64,000 nucleotides of DNA from Ralstonia soli. Its GTDB lineage: Bacteria; Pseudomonadota; Gammaproteobacteria; Burkholderiales; Burkholderiaceae. This document shows, in pieces, positions 17,116-26,290 of this stretch. How positions within the stretch are numbered: the first letter of the stretch is position 1; each line of letters opens with the position of its first letter. The stretch lies in assembly GCF_023955655.1 (NCBI RefSeq), contig NZ_JAMXHT010000002.1, positions 558,001 to 622,000 of the forward strand, written 5' to 3'. The notes beneath the pieces are model-generated. The model searched no databases, was not told the origin of the DNA, and saw only the letters and a program-made list of their open reading frames with translations. The translations under genes and the position numbers were made by a program.

Positions 17116-18294
17116 ATGCGTCCTCTCGATGGTATGACCGTCGTCTCGTTTGAACACGCGATCGCGGCTCCGTTTTGCACACGTCAACTGGCGGATCTCG
17201 GCGCGCGCGTGATCAAGATCGAACGCCCCAAGGTGGGCGATTTCGCACGCGGGTACGACGAACGCGTGAATGGTTTGTCGTCGCACTTTGCCTGGACCAA
17301 TCGCTCGAAAGAGAGCCTGACGCTCGATGTGAAGCATCCGGAGGCGTCGACTATTCTGGAACGTTTGCTCGACAAGGCGGACGTGCTGGTGCAGAACCTT
17401 GCACCCGGCGCGGCTGAACGCCTTGGCCTGTCATACGAAACACAATCGAAGGTGCGTCCTCGCTTGATTGTGTGTGACATCTCCGGCTATGGCAATGACG
17501 GCCCGTACCGCGACAAGAAGGCGTATGACCTGCTGATCCAGGCGGAGGCGGGCTTTCTGTCGATCACCGGTACGGCGGAGCAACCGTCCAAGGCCGGATG
17601 CTCGATTGCCGACATCTCGGCCGGCATGTACGCCTACACGAATATCCTGGCGGCGCTGCTGCAGCGCAATAAGACGAACCAGGGCGCGCACATCGATATC
17701 TCCATGCTCGAAAGCATGACTGAATGGATGACCTATCCGCTGTACTACGCGTACGAAGGCGCGGCACCGCCGCCGCGCGCCGGTGCCGCGCACGCGACGA
17801 TCTTTCCCTATGGCCCGTTCAAGGCGGGTGATGGCAAGACCGTCATCCTGGGTCTGCAGAACGAGCGTGAGTGGGAGGTGTTCTGCCGCGTTGTGCTCGA
17901 GAAACCTGAAATGGCTTCCGACCCGCACTTCGCCTCGAACTCGCTGCGCACGAAGAACCGCGAGTCACTGACCACTCTGATTCACCACGTGTTTGCAGCA
18001 TTGACGGCCGAGGCGATTGTGGAGCGGCTCGACCGAGCGCAGATCGCCAATGCGCGCATGAACGACATGCACGACCTCTGGCAGCACCCGCAACTCAAGG
18101 CGCGCGGCAGGTGGACGGAAGTGTCGTCGCCCGTCGGCACGATCCCCGCCCTCTACCCACCCGGCATGCCCGGCGCCTTCGAACCCCGGATGGATGGCGT
18201 ACCCGCGCTGGGCCAGCATAGCCAGGCCATTCTGGGCGAACTCGGCTATGCGCCATCCGAAATCGATGCGCTTGCCGAGGCTGGCGCTATCTGA
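17116..18294 (+). CDS. CaiB/BaiF CoA-transferase, probable itaconate (dicarboxylate) CoA-transferase
   Basis: The protein (392 aa) has LDGMTVVSFEHAIAAPFCTR at the N-terminus (a common opening of the succinyl-CoA:dicarboxylate branch), WTNRSKESLTLDVKHPEA, and catalytic D166 in SIADISAG. It is followed by a CitE-like lyase, the order of ict-ccl in Pseudomonas itaconate catabolism, where Ict moves CoA from succinyl-CoA to itaconate. ATG 17116 is chosen because the conserved N-terminal strand starts there; in-frame TTG/GTG codons upstream add about 17 unconserved residues. Substrate is inferred from gene order; mesaconate or methylsuccinate are alternatives. Confidence 0.88.
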   Translation: MRPLDGMTVVSFEHAIAAPFCTRQLADLGARVIKIERPKVGDFARGYDERVNGLSSHFAWTNRSKESLTLDVKHPEASTILERLLDKADVLVQNLAPGAAERLGLSYETQSKVRPRLIVCDISGYGNDGPYRDKKAYDLLIQAEAGFLSITGTAEQPSKAGCSIADISAGMYAYTNILAALLQRNKTNQGAHIDISMLESMTEWMTYPLYYAYEGAAPPPRAGAAHATIFPYGPFKAGDGKTVILGLQNEREWEVFCRVVLEKPEMASDPHFASNSLRTKNRESLTTLIHHVFAALTAEAIVERLDRAQIANARMNDMHDLWQHPQLKARGRWTEVSSPVGTIPALYPPGMPGAFEPRMDGVPALGQHSQAILGELGYAPSEIDALAEAGAI

Positions 18295-18346
18295 AGCGAG
18301 CGGCCCGGTCGCGCGTCCTGTCTGTTCGTCATTCACCCGATCCACG

Positions 18347-19165
18347 ATGTCTACATCACGTTCCTCCCGCTCGTATCTCTTTGTGCCCGCCAACCGTCCC
18401 GAGCGTTTTGCCAAAGCGCAGGCTGCTGGTGCGGACGCCGTAATCCTGGACCTCGAAGATGCGGTGTCGATTGACGACAAAGACCACGCCCGCCAGCAGC
18501 TTGCCGATTACCTTGAAGGCGGCGGTACCGGCATCGTGCGCGTCAACAGCATCGAGACACGCTGGCATGACGATGACATGCGGTTGTGTGCCTTGCCCGG
18601 TGTGCAGGCCGTCATGCTGCCCAAGGCCAACAGCGCGGGGGACATCGTGGCGGCACGCTCGCACATGCCTGCGTCTGTGCCGCTGCTGCCGCTCATCGAG
18701 ACGGCCCGGGGCATGGCCAACGCCAACGGCATTGCCGCTGCGCCGGGTGTGAGTCGCCTCGTCTTCGGTACGGTGGACTTCCGTACCGAGCTGGGCATTG
18801 ACGGTGACGAAGCCGAGTTGCTGACCTTTCGCTCGACGCTGGTGCTGGCCTCGGCGCTGGCGGAGATCGAGTCGCCGGTTGATGGCGTCACGGTGGAGAT
18901 CGGCAACGTTGATCTGCTAAGAGCCGCGTGTGTGCGCAGCCGGCGCCTGGGTTTTGGCGGCAAGTTGTGTATCCACCCCAGTCAGGTCGGCGCAGTCAAT
19001 GCGGCGTTCAGCCCGAGCGCGGCCGAGCTGGACTGGGCGCGGCGCGTGGTCGATCTCGCCCGGTCCAGCCCCGGCGCTTTCCAGCTCGACGGAAAGATGG
19101 TCGATGCCCCGGTGATTGCTCGCGCCGAGCAGTTGCTGCGCCTGGCGCCCGTGCCTGCCGCCTGA
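18347..19165 (+). CDS. CitE-like HpcH/HpaI lyase, probable (S)-citramalyl-CoA lyase
   Basis: The protein (272 aa) is a single TIM-barrel lyase: SYLFVPANRPERFAKAQAAG, AVILDLEDAV with the Mg2+-linked acidic residues, PKANSAGDI, LPLIETARGM, FGTVDFRTELGID and KLCIHPSQV. This is the CitE/Ccl subgroup that splits hydroxy-dicarboxyl-CoA such as citramalyl-CoA into pyruvate plus acetyl-CoA without the other citrate-lyase subunits. It sits 52 nt after the CoA-transferase and just before pyruvate carboxylase, which would use the pyruvate product. ATG 18347 is chosen from the family N-terminus. Confidence 0.9.
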   Translation: MSTSRSSRSYLFVPANRPERFAKAQAAGADAVILDLEDAVSIDDKDHARQQLADYLEGGGTGIVRVNSIETRWHDDDMRLCALPGVQAVMLPKANSAGDIVAARSHMPASVPLLPLIETARGMANANGIAAAPGVSRLVFGTVDFRTELGIDGDEAELLTFRSTLVLASALAEIESPVDGVTVEIGNVDLLRAACVRSRRLGFGGKLCIHPSQVGAVNAAFSPSAAELDWARRVVDLARSSPGAFQLDGKMVDAPVIARAEQLLRLAPVPAA

Positions 19166-19202
19166 GCGTCGAACGCGAATCCTCATCCACCAGAAATCCA
19201 GC

Positions 19203-22200
19203 ATGAACACAATCCGTAGCGTGCTCGTCGCCAACCGTGGCGAGATTGCCGTGCGCGTTATGCGCGCCGCAGCCGAACTTGGCATGCGCACCGTCGCAAT
19301 CTATTCGCATCAGGACAGATTTGCGCAGCACCGGTTCAAGGCGGACGAGAGCTATCTCGTCGGCAAGGGGCGCAAGCCGGTCGATGCCTATCTCGATATC
19401 GATGACATTCTGCGCATTGCCATCGAGGCCGGTGTTGATGCGATCCACCCCGGATATGGCTTTCTTTCCGAGAACCCCGACTTTGCAGAGCGCTGCACGC
19501 AAGCCGGCATCACGTTTGTCGGGCCGACGTCTGGGGTGATGCGTCAGCTTGGCAACAAGGTGGCGGCGCGGGAATTGGCAATGGGCGTTGGTGTGCCGAT
19601 GGTGCCGGCCACAGGCGCCTTGCCAGACGATGAGCAGGAGATCCGGCGTCTGGGTGCGGAGATCGGCTATCCCATCATGCTCAAGGCCAGCTGGGGCGGT
19701 GGCGGGCGCGGCATGCGTGCCATCCTGCGCGAGGAGGACTTGCTTGAGGCGGTGACCTCGGCGCGGCGCGAGGCGAAGGCCGCGTTTGGCAACGACGAGG
19801 TGTATCTCGAAAAATTCATCGCGCGCGCCAAGCACGTCGAGGTGCAGATTCTGGGCGATTTGCACGGCAACATCGTGCACCTGTTCGAGCGTGACTGCTC
19901 CGTGCAGCGCCGCAATCAGAAGGTGGTGGAGCGAGCGCCGGCGCCGTATCTCACGCAACCCCAGCGCGAGGCCCTGTGTGCCGAGGCGCTGAAGCTCGCC
20001 AGGGCGGTCGGCTATACCCATGCGGGCACGGTCGAATTCCTGATGGATGCCGATACCGAGGCGTTCTACTTCATCGAGGTGAACCCGCGCATCCAGGTCG
20101 AGCACACGGTGACGGAGGAAGTCACCGGCATCGATATCGTGAAGGCCCAACTGCGGGTTTCCGAAGGCGAGCGCATCGGAGACCCGGGAGCCGCGGTGCC
20201 TGCGCAGGACTCGATCCGGCTGCGCGGCCACGCGGTGCAGTGCCGCGTGACGACGGAAGACCCCGAGAACGGTTTCGCCCCCGACCACGGCAAGATGACC
20301 ACCTACCGAAGCGCAGCGGGCTTCGGTATCCGGCTGGACGCGGGGACGGCCTACTCGGGCGCGATCGTGACGCCTTACTACGATTCGCTGCTGGTCAAGG
20401 TGACGTGCAAGGGGCGCGATCCGCAAGAAGCAAACGAGCGGATGAGCCGCGCGCTGAGAGAGTTCCGTATTCGCGGCGTGGCGACCAACCTCGCCTTCCT
20501 CGATAACGTGATCAATCACCCGGATTTTCAATCGGGCAACTGCACCACGCGCTTCATCGACAGCACGCCATCGCTGTTCCAGTTCAGGGAGCGGAAGGAT
20601 CGCGCCACCAAGATCCTGAACTACATTGCCGACGTCAACATCAACGGCAATCCGGATCTGAAGGGGCGGGCGTTTCCGCGAGCTGTGGTGTTTGAGCCGC
20701 CGGTACCGGCCGTCGATCTTTCCCAAGCCGTGCCCGGAGGCTCGCGTGACTTGTTGGCCAAACTGGGGCCCGCGGGCCTCGCCGCCTGGATGCGCGAGCA
20801 GAACGGCGTGCTGCTGACTGACACCACCATGCGAGACGCACACCAGTCGCTGCTTGCGACTCGCATGCGCACACGCGACATGGTGGCGATCGCCCCGACT
20901 TACGCGCGGCAACTGGCGGGCTTGTTCTCCCTGGAATGCTGGGGTGGGGCCACTTTTGACGTGGCCATGCGCTTTCTGAAGGAGGACCCGTGGAGCCGTC
21001 TGACGCAACTTCGGCAGGCGGTGCCAAACATCCTGTTCCAGATGCTGTTGCGTGGCTCCAATGGCGTGGGGTACACGAACTACGCCGACAACGTGGTCCG
21101 CTACTTCGTGCAGTGCGCGGTGGCCGAAGGCATCGATATCTTCCGCGTGTTCGATTCGTTCAACTGGATCGAGAACATGCGGGTGGCGATGGATGCCGTG
21201 ATTGAAGCCGGTGGCGTTTGCGAGGGGACGATCTGCTACACCGGCGACCTGTTCGACCCCGCACGCAGCAAGTACAACATCCGGTACTACGTCGACTTGG
21301 CCAAGCAGCTGGAAAAGGCCGGCGCACATATTCTTGGCGTCAAGGACATGGCGGGCATCTGCCGGCCGCAGGCGGCCACGGCGCTGATTACGGCGCTCAA
21401 GAACGAAGTCGGTCTGCCCATCCATTTCCATACGCACGACACCAGCGGGGGCGCCGTGGCGACCGTGCTGGCAGCGGTGGCCGCCGGCGTGGACGCGGTG
21501 GATGGCGCCGTGGACGCCATGAGTGGGCTGACGTCGCAACCAAGCCTGGGAGCGATTTGCGCCGCCCTGGAACACGATGAACGGCGGCCTGCGATTCACT
21601 TCAAGGATCTTCAGCCCGTATCGCGCTATTGGGAGATGGTGCGCGGCAACTACGCGCCGTTCGAGGCCGAGATGCGTGCCGGCACGTCAGACGTATATCG
21701 CCACGAAATGCCTGGTGGGCAATACACCAACCTGCGCGAGCAGGCGCGCGCGATGGGCCTGGATGACCAATGGCCTGCCATCGCACAGGCCTATGCGGAT
21801 GTGAACGTGCTGTTTGGCGATATCGTCAAGGTCACGCCGTCGTCCAAGGTCGTGGGCGACATGGCCTTGCACATGGTGGCGAACCAGATCACCAGTGAGG
21901 ACGTCCTGAACCCGGACCGCGAGATCGCGGTGCCGGATTCCGTGGTGTCCATGTTCCGTGGCGAGATGGGGTATCCCGCCGATGGCTTTCCTGCTGCGGT
22001 GCAGAAGAAGCTTGCCAAGGGCGGCCAGCCGATCGAGGGCCGGGCCGGCGCGCATATTCCCGCGGTGGACCTGGAGGCTGCGCGCGCAGAGGCCAGTCAG
22101 GCGGTCGGGGGCGCCCTGGATGACAACGACTTGGCGTCGTACCTGATGTATCCAAAGGTCTTCACCGACTTCTGCGCGCACCACGCGCGGTACGGCGACG

Positions 22201-22652
22201 TCTCGATCCTGCCCACGCCGGTCTTCTTTTACGGATTGAGCACCGGCCAGGAAATTACGGTTGAACTGGAGAAGGGGAAAACCCTGTTCGTCAGCCTGAA
22301 TGCCCAGGCAGAGGCGGATGCGGACGGCTCGGTGCGTCTGTTCTTTGACGTGAACGGGCAGCCGCGAAGCATTCGCGCGAGCCTGCGTTCGTCAGCGCGT
22401 GCGAATGATGTGCGCATGGCGGAAGCCGGCAATGCCGCCCATGTTCCTGCGCCCATGCAGGGGACCGTGATTTCGGTGGCCGTTCAGCCAGGGCAGGCAG
22501 TGAAGAAGGGCGACACGGTGGCGGTGATCGAAGCGATGAAGATGGAGTGCAGCATGCCGGCGGAGGTGGCCGGCACGGTTCACGCCATCTGCGTCAAGGC
22601 GGGGGATGCGGTTCGTGCCGGGCAACTGATGGTCGAGATCGCTGCGGCTTAA
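19203..22652 (+). CDS. pyc: Pyruvate carboxylase, single-chain
   Basis: The 1149-residue biotin enzyme makes oxaloacetate from pyruvate, bicarbonate and ATP in the cytoplasm. In order it has a biotin carboxylase domain (about 4-450; VANRGEIAVRVM, ATP-grasp loop KASWGGGGRGMR), a carboxyltransferase barrel (about 535-800; LLTDTTMRDAHQSLLATRMR, ECWGGATFDVAMRF, ILGVKDMAG), a tetramerisation region and a C-terminal biotin domain with EAMKMECSM, biotinyl lysine K1113. ATG 19203 fits the family start. It lies 37 nt after the CitE-like gene; pairing of this housekeeping-type enzyme with a pyruvate-releasing lyase suggests dedicated anaplerosis. A strong hairpin follows. Confidence 0.96.
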   Translation: MNTIRSVLVANRGEIAVRVMRAAAELGMRTVAIYSHQDRFAQHRFKADESYLVGKGRKPVDAYLDIDDILRIAIEAGVDAIHPGYGFLSENPDFAERCTQAGITFVGPTSGVMRQLGNKVAARELAMGVGVPMVPATGALPDDEQEIRRLGAEIGYPIMLKASWGGGGRGMRAILREEDLLEAVTSARREAKAAFGNDEVYLEKFIARAKHVEVQILGDLHGNIVHLFERDCSVQRRNQKVVERAPAPYLTQPQREALCAEALKLARAVGYTHAGTVEFLMDADTEAFYFIEVNPRIQVEHTVTEEVTGIDIVKAQLRVSEGERIGDPGAAVPAQDSIRLRGHAVQCRVTTEDPENGFAPDHGKMTTYRSAAGFGIRLDAGTAYSGAIVTPYYDSLLVKVTCKGRDPQEANERMSRALREFRIRGVATNLAFLDNVINHPDFQSGNCTTRFIDSTPSLFQFRERKDRATKILNYIADVNINGNPDLKGRAFPRAVVFEPPVPAVDLSQAVPGGSRDLLAKLGPAGLAAWMREQNGVLLTDTTMRDAHQSLLATRMRTRDMVAIAPTYARQLAGLFSLECWGGATFDVAMRFLKEDPWSRLTQLRQAVPNILFQMLLRGSNGVGYTNYADNVVRYFVQCAVAEGIDIFRVFDSFNWIENMRVAMDAVIEAGGVCEGTICYTGDLFDPARSKYNIRYYVDLAKQLEKAGAHILGVKDMAGICRPQAATALITALKNEVGLPIHFHTHDTSGGAVATVLAAVAAGVDAVDGAVDAMSGLTSQPSLGAICAALEHDERRPAIHFKDLQPVSRYWEMVRGNYAPFEAEMRAGTSDVYRHEMPGGQYTNLREQARAMGLDDQWPAIAQAYADVNVLFGDIVKVTPSSKVVGDMALHMVANQITSEDVLNPDREIAVPDSVVSMFRGEMGYPADGFPAAVQKKLAKGGQPIEGRAGAHIPAVDLEAARAEASQAVGGALDDNDLASYLMYPKVFTDFCAHHARYGDVSILPTPVFFYGLSTGQEITVELEKGKTLFVSLNAQAEADADGSVRLFFDVNGQPRSIRASLRSSARANDVRMAEAGNAAHVPAPMQGTVISVAVQPGQAVKKGDTVAVIEAMKMECSMPAEVAGTVHAICVKAGDAVRAGQLMVEIAAA

Positions 22653-22663
22653 GTCAGCCGTGC

Positions 22664-22691
22664 AGCGCCGGGCTGGCGGCAGCCCGGCGCT
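22664..22691. terminator. 12-bp perfect hairpin between convergent genes
   Basis: The arms AGCGCCGGGCTG (22664-22675) and CAGCCCGGCGCT (22680-22691) pair perfectly around a GCGG loop, right after the pyruvate carboxylase stop and before the end of the convergent DUF2889 gene. There is no immediate T tract; a TTTTT run occurs only around 22725. It probably ends transcription from both sides. Confidence 0.75.
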
Positions 22692-22721
22692 GGATTCGCT
22701 GCCATGCTGTCCGTCGGCGTC

Positions 22722-23315
22722 TTACTTTTTCATGCGCGACGGCTGGTGGAACGCAGGCCAACGCTGCAAGACCAGCTCGCGTGACGCGCCGTACGCGTAG
22801 CAACTGTCCACCTTAAGCGGTTTGCCACTGGCATCGGTCGCGTCCAACTGGAGCGGTGCTCGCAGCGAGTTGACTGCTTGGAGTGCCGCCGTTGCCAGCG
22901 TCAGCATGAGCTCTCTCAGGTGCGTGCAAGTCTCTCCGGGCGGCAGGCGCTTGCGCACTTCGTTGCTCCAGCCCGCGCCGATGCGTAGCCCCACCAGCGC
23001 CTGCAGGGATTCGCCACCACCAGGGCACTCGCGGTAAGGGTACGCGTGGATGAACGTGCTGACTTGGCGCACAACCATATCGAAGTCGAACACGACGCGC
23101 ACGCCCATATCGTGAATGGGATCGTGGGCCGGTACGGTTCGCGTGCTGCTCGGTGGCGTGAAGTCATGCGACTTGCGGTCGGTCAACTGCCCTTCGATCT
23201 CGAACAGGCCATCACTGCGCCGGAAGCCGCAGAAATCGATCCGCCGGGAGTGAAGCGGTTCGCGGGTGATGCTTTCCGGGGTGGCGTTCGGTCCGTCTTG
23301 CTGCGCAAAGGTCAT
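22722..23315 (-). CDS. DUF2889 family protein
   Basis: The protein (197 aa) shows the DUF2889 pattern: RIDFCGFRRSDGLFEIEGQL near residue 24, DRKSHDF, IHDMGVRVVFDFDMVVRQ, YRECPGGGESLQALVGLRIG, and CTHLRELMLTLATAALQAV. No activity is known for the family; members often sit among acyl-CoA catabolic genes in Burkholderiales and Pseudomonas. ATG 23315 has GGAGAC six bases upstream. It is 42 nt downstream of an AraC-like gene on the same strand, so the two may form a unit inserted between the two halves of the itaconate-like set. Confidence 0.85.
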   Translation of the reverse strand: MTFAQQDGPNATPESITREPLHSRRIDFCGFRRSDGLFEIEGQLTDRKSHDFTPPSSTRTVPAHDPIHDMGVRVVFDFDMVVRQVSTFIHAYPYRECPGGGESLQALVGLRIGAGWSNEVRKRLPPGETCTHLRELMLTLATAALQAVNSLRAPLQLDATDASGKPLKVDSCYAYGASRELVLQRWPAFHQPSRMKK

Positions 23316-23357
23316 TGCATCGTCTCCATTAAATGCATTGCGGTATTGGAAGGCGTG

Positions 23358-23960
23358 TCAACGTGCGTCGCCTCGCATGCGCGCGACGGTTTGCAGGGAT
23401 ACGCCAAACCAGTCATGGAATGTCGCTTCCAGATCGCCACCGGCCCAGCCAATCCGGTGCTTTAGATGGGCGACGGGTAGGTTGGTCTGCATCGATTCAA
23501 AAAATGCACGCATGAGCCGCTGGGTCTTGCAGATCTGTCCGAGGGCTGCCCCGCGTGCAAAGAGCAGTTGCCGAAGCCGCTCGGGCTTGATGCCGACGGC
23601 GCCGCCCGCAGACTGAAGATTCCAGGTGGACTCCGGTTCCAGAAACACCAGTCTGGACAGGAGCAGCGGCAGGGCCGGTGTTTGAGCGATGGCTGCCAAG
23701 GCGTCATTGGACGGAGTCGCGCCAGCCATGCATTCGTCCAGCTCGACCGTGCATTCGGCGGCGTGGAGCCGGTCTCCGCTGAGCAGAAGATCGAAGGATT
23801 CAAGCTCGGGGATGCAGACCGCACGCCCAGCCGCCAGGCGCCACTGATAACCGCGCCGCCGGATGCTGTGCCCGGTCTCCTGAGCGGTGATCGTGATCGG
23901 GAATGCGGGCACGAACCGCTGCAACTGGACCGCTGACCGGCACTGGAATCGAATATGCAT
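23358..23960 (-). CDS. AraC-like regulator, short and divergent
   Basis: The protein has 200 residues. The C-terminal third resembles an AraC DNA-binding domain: RLRQLLFARGAALGQICKTQ, LMRAFFESMQ, then LKHRIGWAGGDLEATFHDWF and GVSLQTVARMR, matching the second helix-turn-helix and its closing helix, though several usual positions differ. The N-terminal part (about 1-100) could be a shortened cupin-like sensor. Typical AraC proteins are 250-330 aa, so this is a small or degenerate member. It is divergent from the dehydratase gene at 24152 and upstream of DUF2889. The family call is moderate. Confidence 0.6.
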   Translation of the reverse strand: MHIRFQCRSAVQLQRFVPAFPITITAQETGHSIRRRGYQWRLAAGRAVCIPELESFDLLLSGDRLHAAECTVELDECMAGATPSNDALAAIAQTPALPLLLSRLVFLEPESTWNLQSAGGAVGIKPERLRQLLFARGAALGQICKTQRLMRAFFESMQTNLPVAHLKHRIGWAGGDLEATFHDWFGVSLQTVARMRGDAR

Positions 23961-24151
23961 GACAGACCATCGTCAGAAAAACACCTGATGTGATCCTGTC
24001 AAACTCGCGCGCTCACGGCCATCTGAATGTTCCGAAGGCACCGTTCGGCGGATGCGAACCGGGGCGTTCGTCCTACGCGAAGCGTCCCTTCCGAAGAATG
24101 GAATTTGAAGCGCGGCGTGACCGGTGCATAGTCGTCGTGAAGCAATCGGCG

Positions 24152-25012
24152 ATGGATACGAAAATGGACATTGAGACGCTCCGGCAGTGGGTCGGCCGGA
24201 CAGAAACACTCGAAGACGAGATCACCGCGTTCCCGATGCGGGCGCTCGGCGCGACGCTTGACATCAGCATGTGGCCCGTCGAGAAGGGCAGCGTTCTTCC
24301 GCCGCTTTGGCACTGGCTGTACTTTCACCAGCCAGCGGCACGATCGCAGTTGGGCGGGGACGGTCATCCGGCACGCGGCGGATTCCTGCCGCCCGTTCCG
24401 CTGCCGCGCCGCATGTGGGCCGGCGGGCGTTTGCAGTTCTATCAGCCGCTGTGGGTGGGCGAGGTTGCCTCCAAGCACTCGCGCATTCTGGACGTGAGTG
24501 CGAAGACAGGCCGCACGGGCTCGCTGGCTTTCGTGACGGTGGAGCATAAGCATTGCAGCGCGCGCGGGCTTGCCGTGACCGAGCAGCAGGACATCGTGTA
24601 TCGGGAAGAATCGCAGCCGGGTGCGCCGCTGCCGCCGCCGGTGCTCGCACCTACCGACGAGGAATGGGCGCAAGACATGGTGGCCGATCCCGTGCTGCTG
24701 TTCCGCTTTTCCGCATTGACCTTCAACGGCCATCGCATCCACTACGACCAGGACTACTCGCGAAACGTCGAGCACTACCCAGGCCTGGTCGTGCATGGGC
24801 CCATGCTGGCCATGTTGTTGCTGGAGTCGGTCCGCCGCAAATTTTCCGACTGCGTCGTCCTGAGCTTCGAATTCAAGGGCGTGCGGCCGACGTTTGTTGG
24901 TCAGCGCTTTCAGGTTTGCGGCAAGCGCGATTCGGCGGGGTCGAAGGTGCTGCTCTGGGTGCGCCAGGAAGACGGTGCACTCGCGATGACCGCGTCTGCC
25001 GAAATTGAGTAA
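24152..25012 (+). CDS. FAS1-like (HTD2-type) acyl-CoA dehydratase/hydratase, probable itaconyl-CoA hydratase
   Basis: The 286-residue double hot-dog protein has LRQWVGRTETLEDEITAFP, the family hallmark LPPLWHWLYFHQPAA (its first four residues here being read as VLPPLWHW), GGFLPPVPLPRRMWAGGRLQ and FNGHRIHYDQDY with the catalytic region before HGPMLAML. This is the type of Ich, which hydrates itaconyl-CoA to citramalyl-CoA, and of mesaconyl-C4-CoA hydratases. With the CoA-transferase, CitE-like lyase and LysR gene nearby it completes the known itaconate route. ATG 24152 lacks a clear ribosome site; ATG 24164 or GTG 24137 are alternatives. Confidence 0.85.
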   Translation: MDTKMDIETLRQWVGRTETLEDEITAFPMRALGATLDISMWPVEKGSVLPPLWHWLYFHQPAARSQLGGDGHPARGGFLPPVPLPRRMWAGGRLQFYQPLWVGEVASKHSRILDVSAKTGRTGSLAFVTVEHKHCSARGLAVTEQQDIVYREESQPGAPLPPPVLAPTDEEWAQDMVADPVLLFRFSALTFNGHRIHYDQDYSRNVEHYPGLVVHGPMLAMLLLESVRRKFSDCVVLSFEFKGVRPTFVGQRFQVCGKRDSAGSKVLLWVRQEDGALAMTASAEIE

Positions 25013-25038
25013 CACCCATCACCGAATTGGAGAGTGTT

Positions 25039-26199
25039 GTGCAGAATCGAACCGATGAATATCAGGAAATCCGCGAAGCCGTACGGGATCTCTGCAGCCA
25101 GTTTCCTGCAGAGTATTTCCGCAAGATCGACGAGAAGCGTGGCTACCCCGAGGACTTCGTCAACGCGCTGACCTCCGCAGGCTGGCTCGCCGCGCTGATT
25201 CCGGAAGAGTACGGCGGCTCGGGGCTTGGCCTAGCGCAGGCGTCGGTGATCATGGAAGAGATCAACCGATCCGGCGGCAACTCGGGCGCGTGCCATGGCC
25301 AGATGTACAACATGGGGACGCTGCTGCGTCACGGGTCGGACGCGCAGAAGCGCGAATACCTGCCCAAGATCGCAAGCGGCGAACTGCGTCTGCAGTCGAT
25401 GGCCGTGACAGAGCCCACCACCGGCACCGACACCACCCGCATCAAAACCGTGGCGATCAAAAAGGGTGATCGCTATGTGGTGAACGGGCAGAAAGTCTGG
25501 ATCTCGCGCGTGCAGCATTCGGACCTGCTGATTCTCCTGGCGCGCACGACGCCGCTGGCTGAGTGCAAGAAGAAGTCCGAGGGCATGTCGATTTTTCTGG
25601 TGGACCTGCGGGAGGCGGTCGGTAACGGCCTGACCGTCCAGCCGATCATCAACATGGTCAACCATGAGACCAACGAGTTGTTCTTCGACAACCTGGAAAT
25701 TCCGGCCGAGAACCTGATCGGCGAGGAAGGCAAGGGATTCAAGTACATCCTGGACGGCTTGAATGCGGAGCGTACCCTGATCGCCGCAGAGTGCATCGGT
25801 GACGGCTACTGGTTCATCGACAAGGTCACCAAGTACGTCAACGAGCGCGTGGTGTTCGGGCGCCCGATTGGGCAGAACCAGGGTGTGCAGTTTCCGATAG
25901 CCAAGGCCTTCGTCAATATCGAGGCGGCCAACCTGATGCGCTTCAAGGCCGCCAAGCTGTTTGATGCCCACCAGCCGTGCGGTGCAGAAGCGAACATGGC
26001 CAAAATGCTGGCCGCAGACGCATCTTGGGAAGCCGCTAACGCGTGTCTGCAGTATCACGGCGGCTTTGGTTTCGCGGCCGAATACGATGTGGAGCGCAAG
26101 TTCCGTGAAACGCGCCTGTATCAAGTGGCGCCCATCTCCACGAACCTGATCCTCTCATTCGTTGGCGAACACATGTTGGGCATGCCACGCTCGTTCTAA
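25039..26199 (+). CDS. Acyl-CoA dehydrogenase family protein (no EGT catalytic loop)
   Basis: The protein (386 aa) has the ACAD pattern: LIPEEYGGSGLGLAQASVIM, LQSMAVTEPTTGTDTTRI, YVVNGQKVWISRVQHSD, and the C-terminal AANACLQYHGGFGFAAEYDV. Where short-chain enzymes have the basic glutamate (YEGT) it reads YQVAPISTN, as does its paralogue at 37800 (LAPISQE). The same kind of gene follows the hydratase gene in Pseudomonas itaconate clusters, where its role is unknown. The start is GTG 25039 with GGAG six bases upstream; a TTG at 25027 is in frame but overlaps that site. A strong terminator follows. Confidence 0.9.
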   Translation: MQNRTDEYQEIREAVRDLCSQFPAEYFRKIDEKRGYPEDFVNALTSAGWLAALIPEEYGGSGLGLAQASVIMEEINRSGGNSGACHGQMYNMGTLLRHGSDAQKREYLPKIASGELRLQSMAVTEPTTGTDTTRIKTVAIKKGDRYVVNGQKVWISRVQHSDLLILLARTTPLAECKKKSEGMSIFLVDLREAVGNGLTVQPIINMVNHETNELFFDNLEIPAENLIGEEGKGFKYILDGLNAERTLIAAECIGDGYWFIDKVTKYVNERVVFGRPIGQNQGVQFPIAKAFVNIEAANLMRFKAAKLFDAHQPCGAEANMAKMLAADASWEAANACLQYHGGFGFAAEYDVERKFRETRLYQVAPISTNLILSFVGEHMLGMPRSF

Positions 26200-26220
26200 C
26201 GGTTGGCAGTCGATAAAAAA

Positions 26221-26242
26221 GGGCGCCTGGCAGCAGGCGCCC
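26221..26242. terminator. Bidirectional rho-independent terminator
   Basis: A perfect 9-bp stem GGGCGCCTG / CAGGCGCCC with a GCAG loop is flanked by six A on the left and TTTGTCTTTTG on the right, so it works on either strand. It lies between the convergent acyl-CoA dehydrogenase genes ending at 26199 and 26291. Confidence 0.93.
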
Positions 26243-26290
26243 TTTGTCTTTTGTGTCCGCCCCGGTGTATCGGGGCGGACAGCGATTTCG

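Noticed and set aside
19008-21599. An 863-codon open frame on the minus strand opposite pyruvate carboxylase
   Set aside because: It is an antisense shadow caused by high GC at third positions; the composition is rich in Arg/His/Ala with no domain pattern, and pyruvate carboxylase on the other strand is unambiguous.
22664-22691. The strong hairpin after pyruvate carboxylase as a riboswitch or attenuator
   Set aside because: It sits between two convergent gene ends, so termination is the simpler reading.
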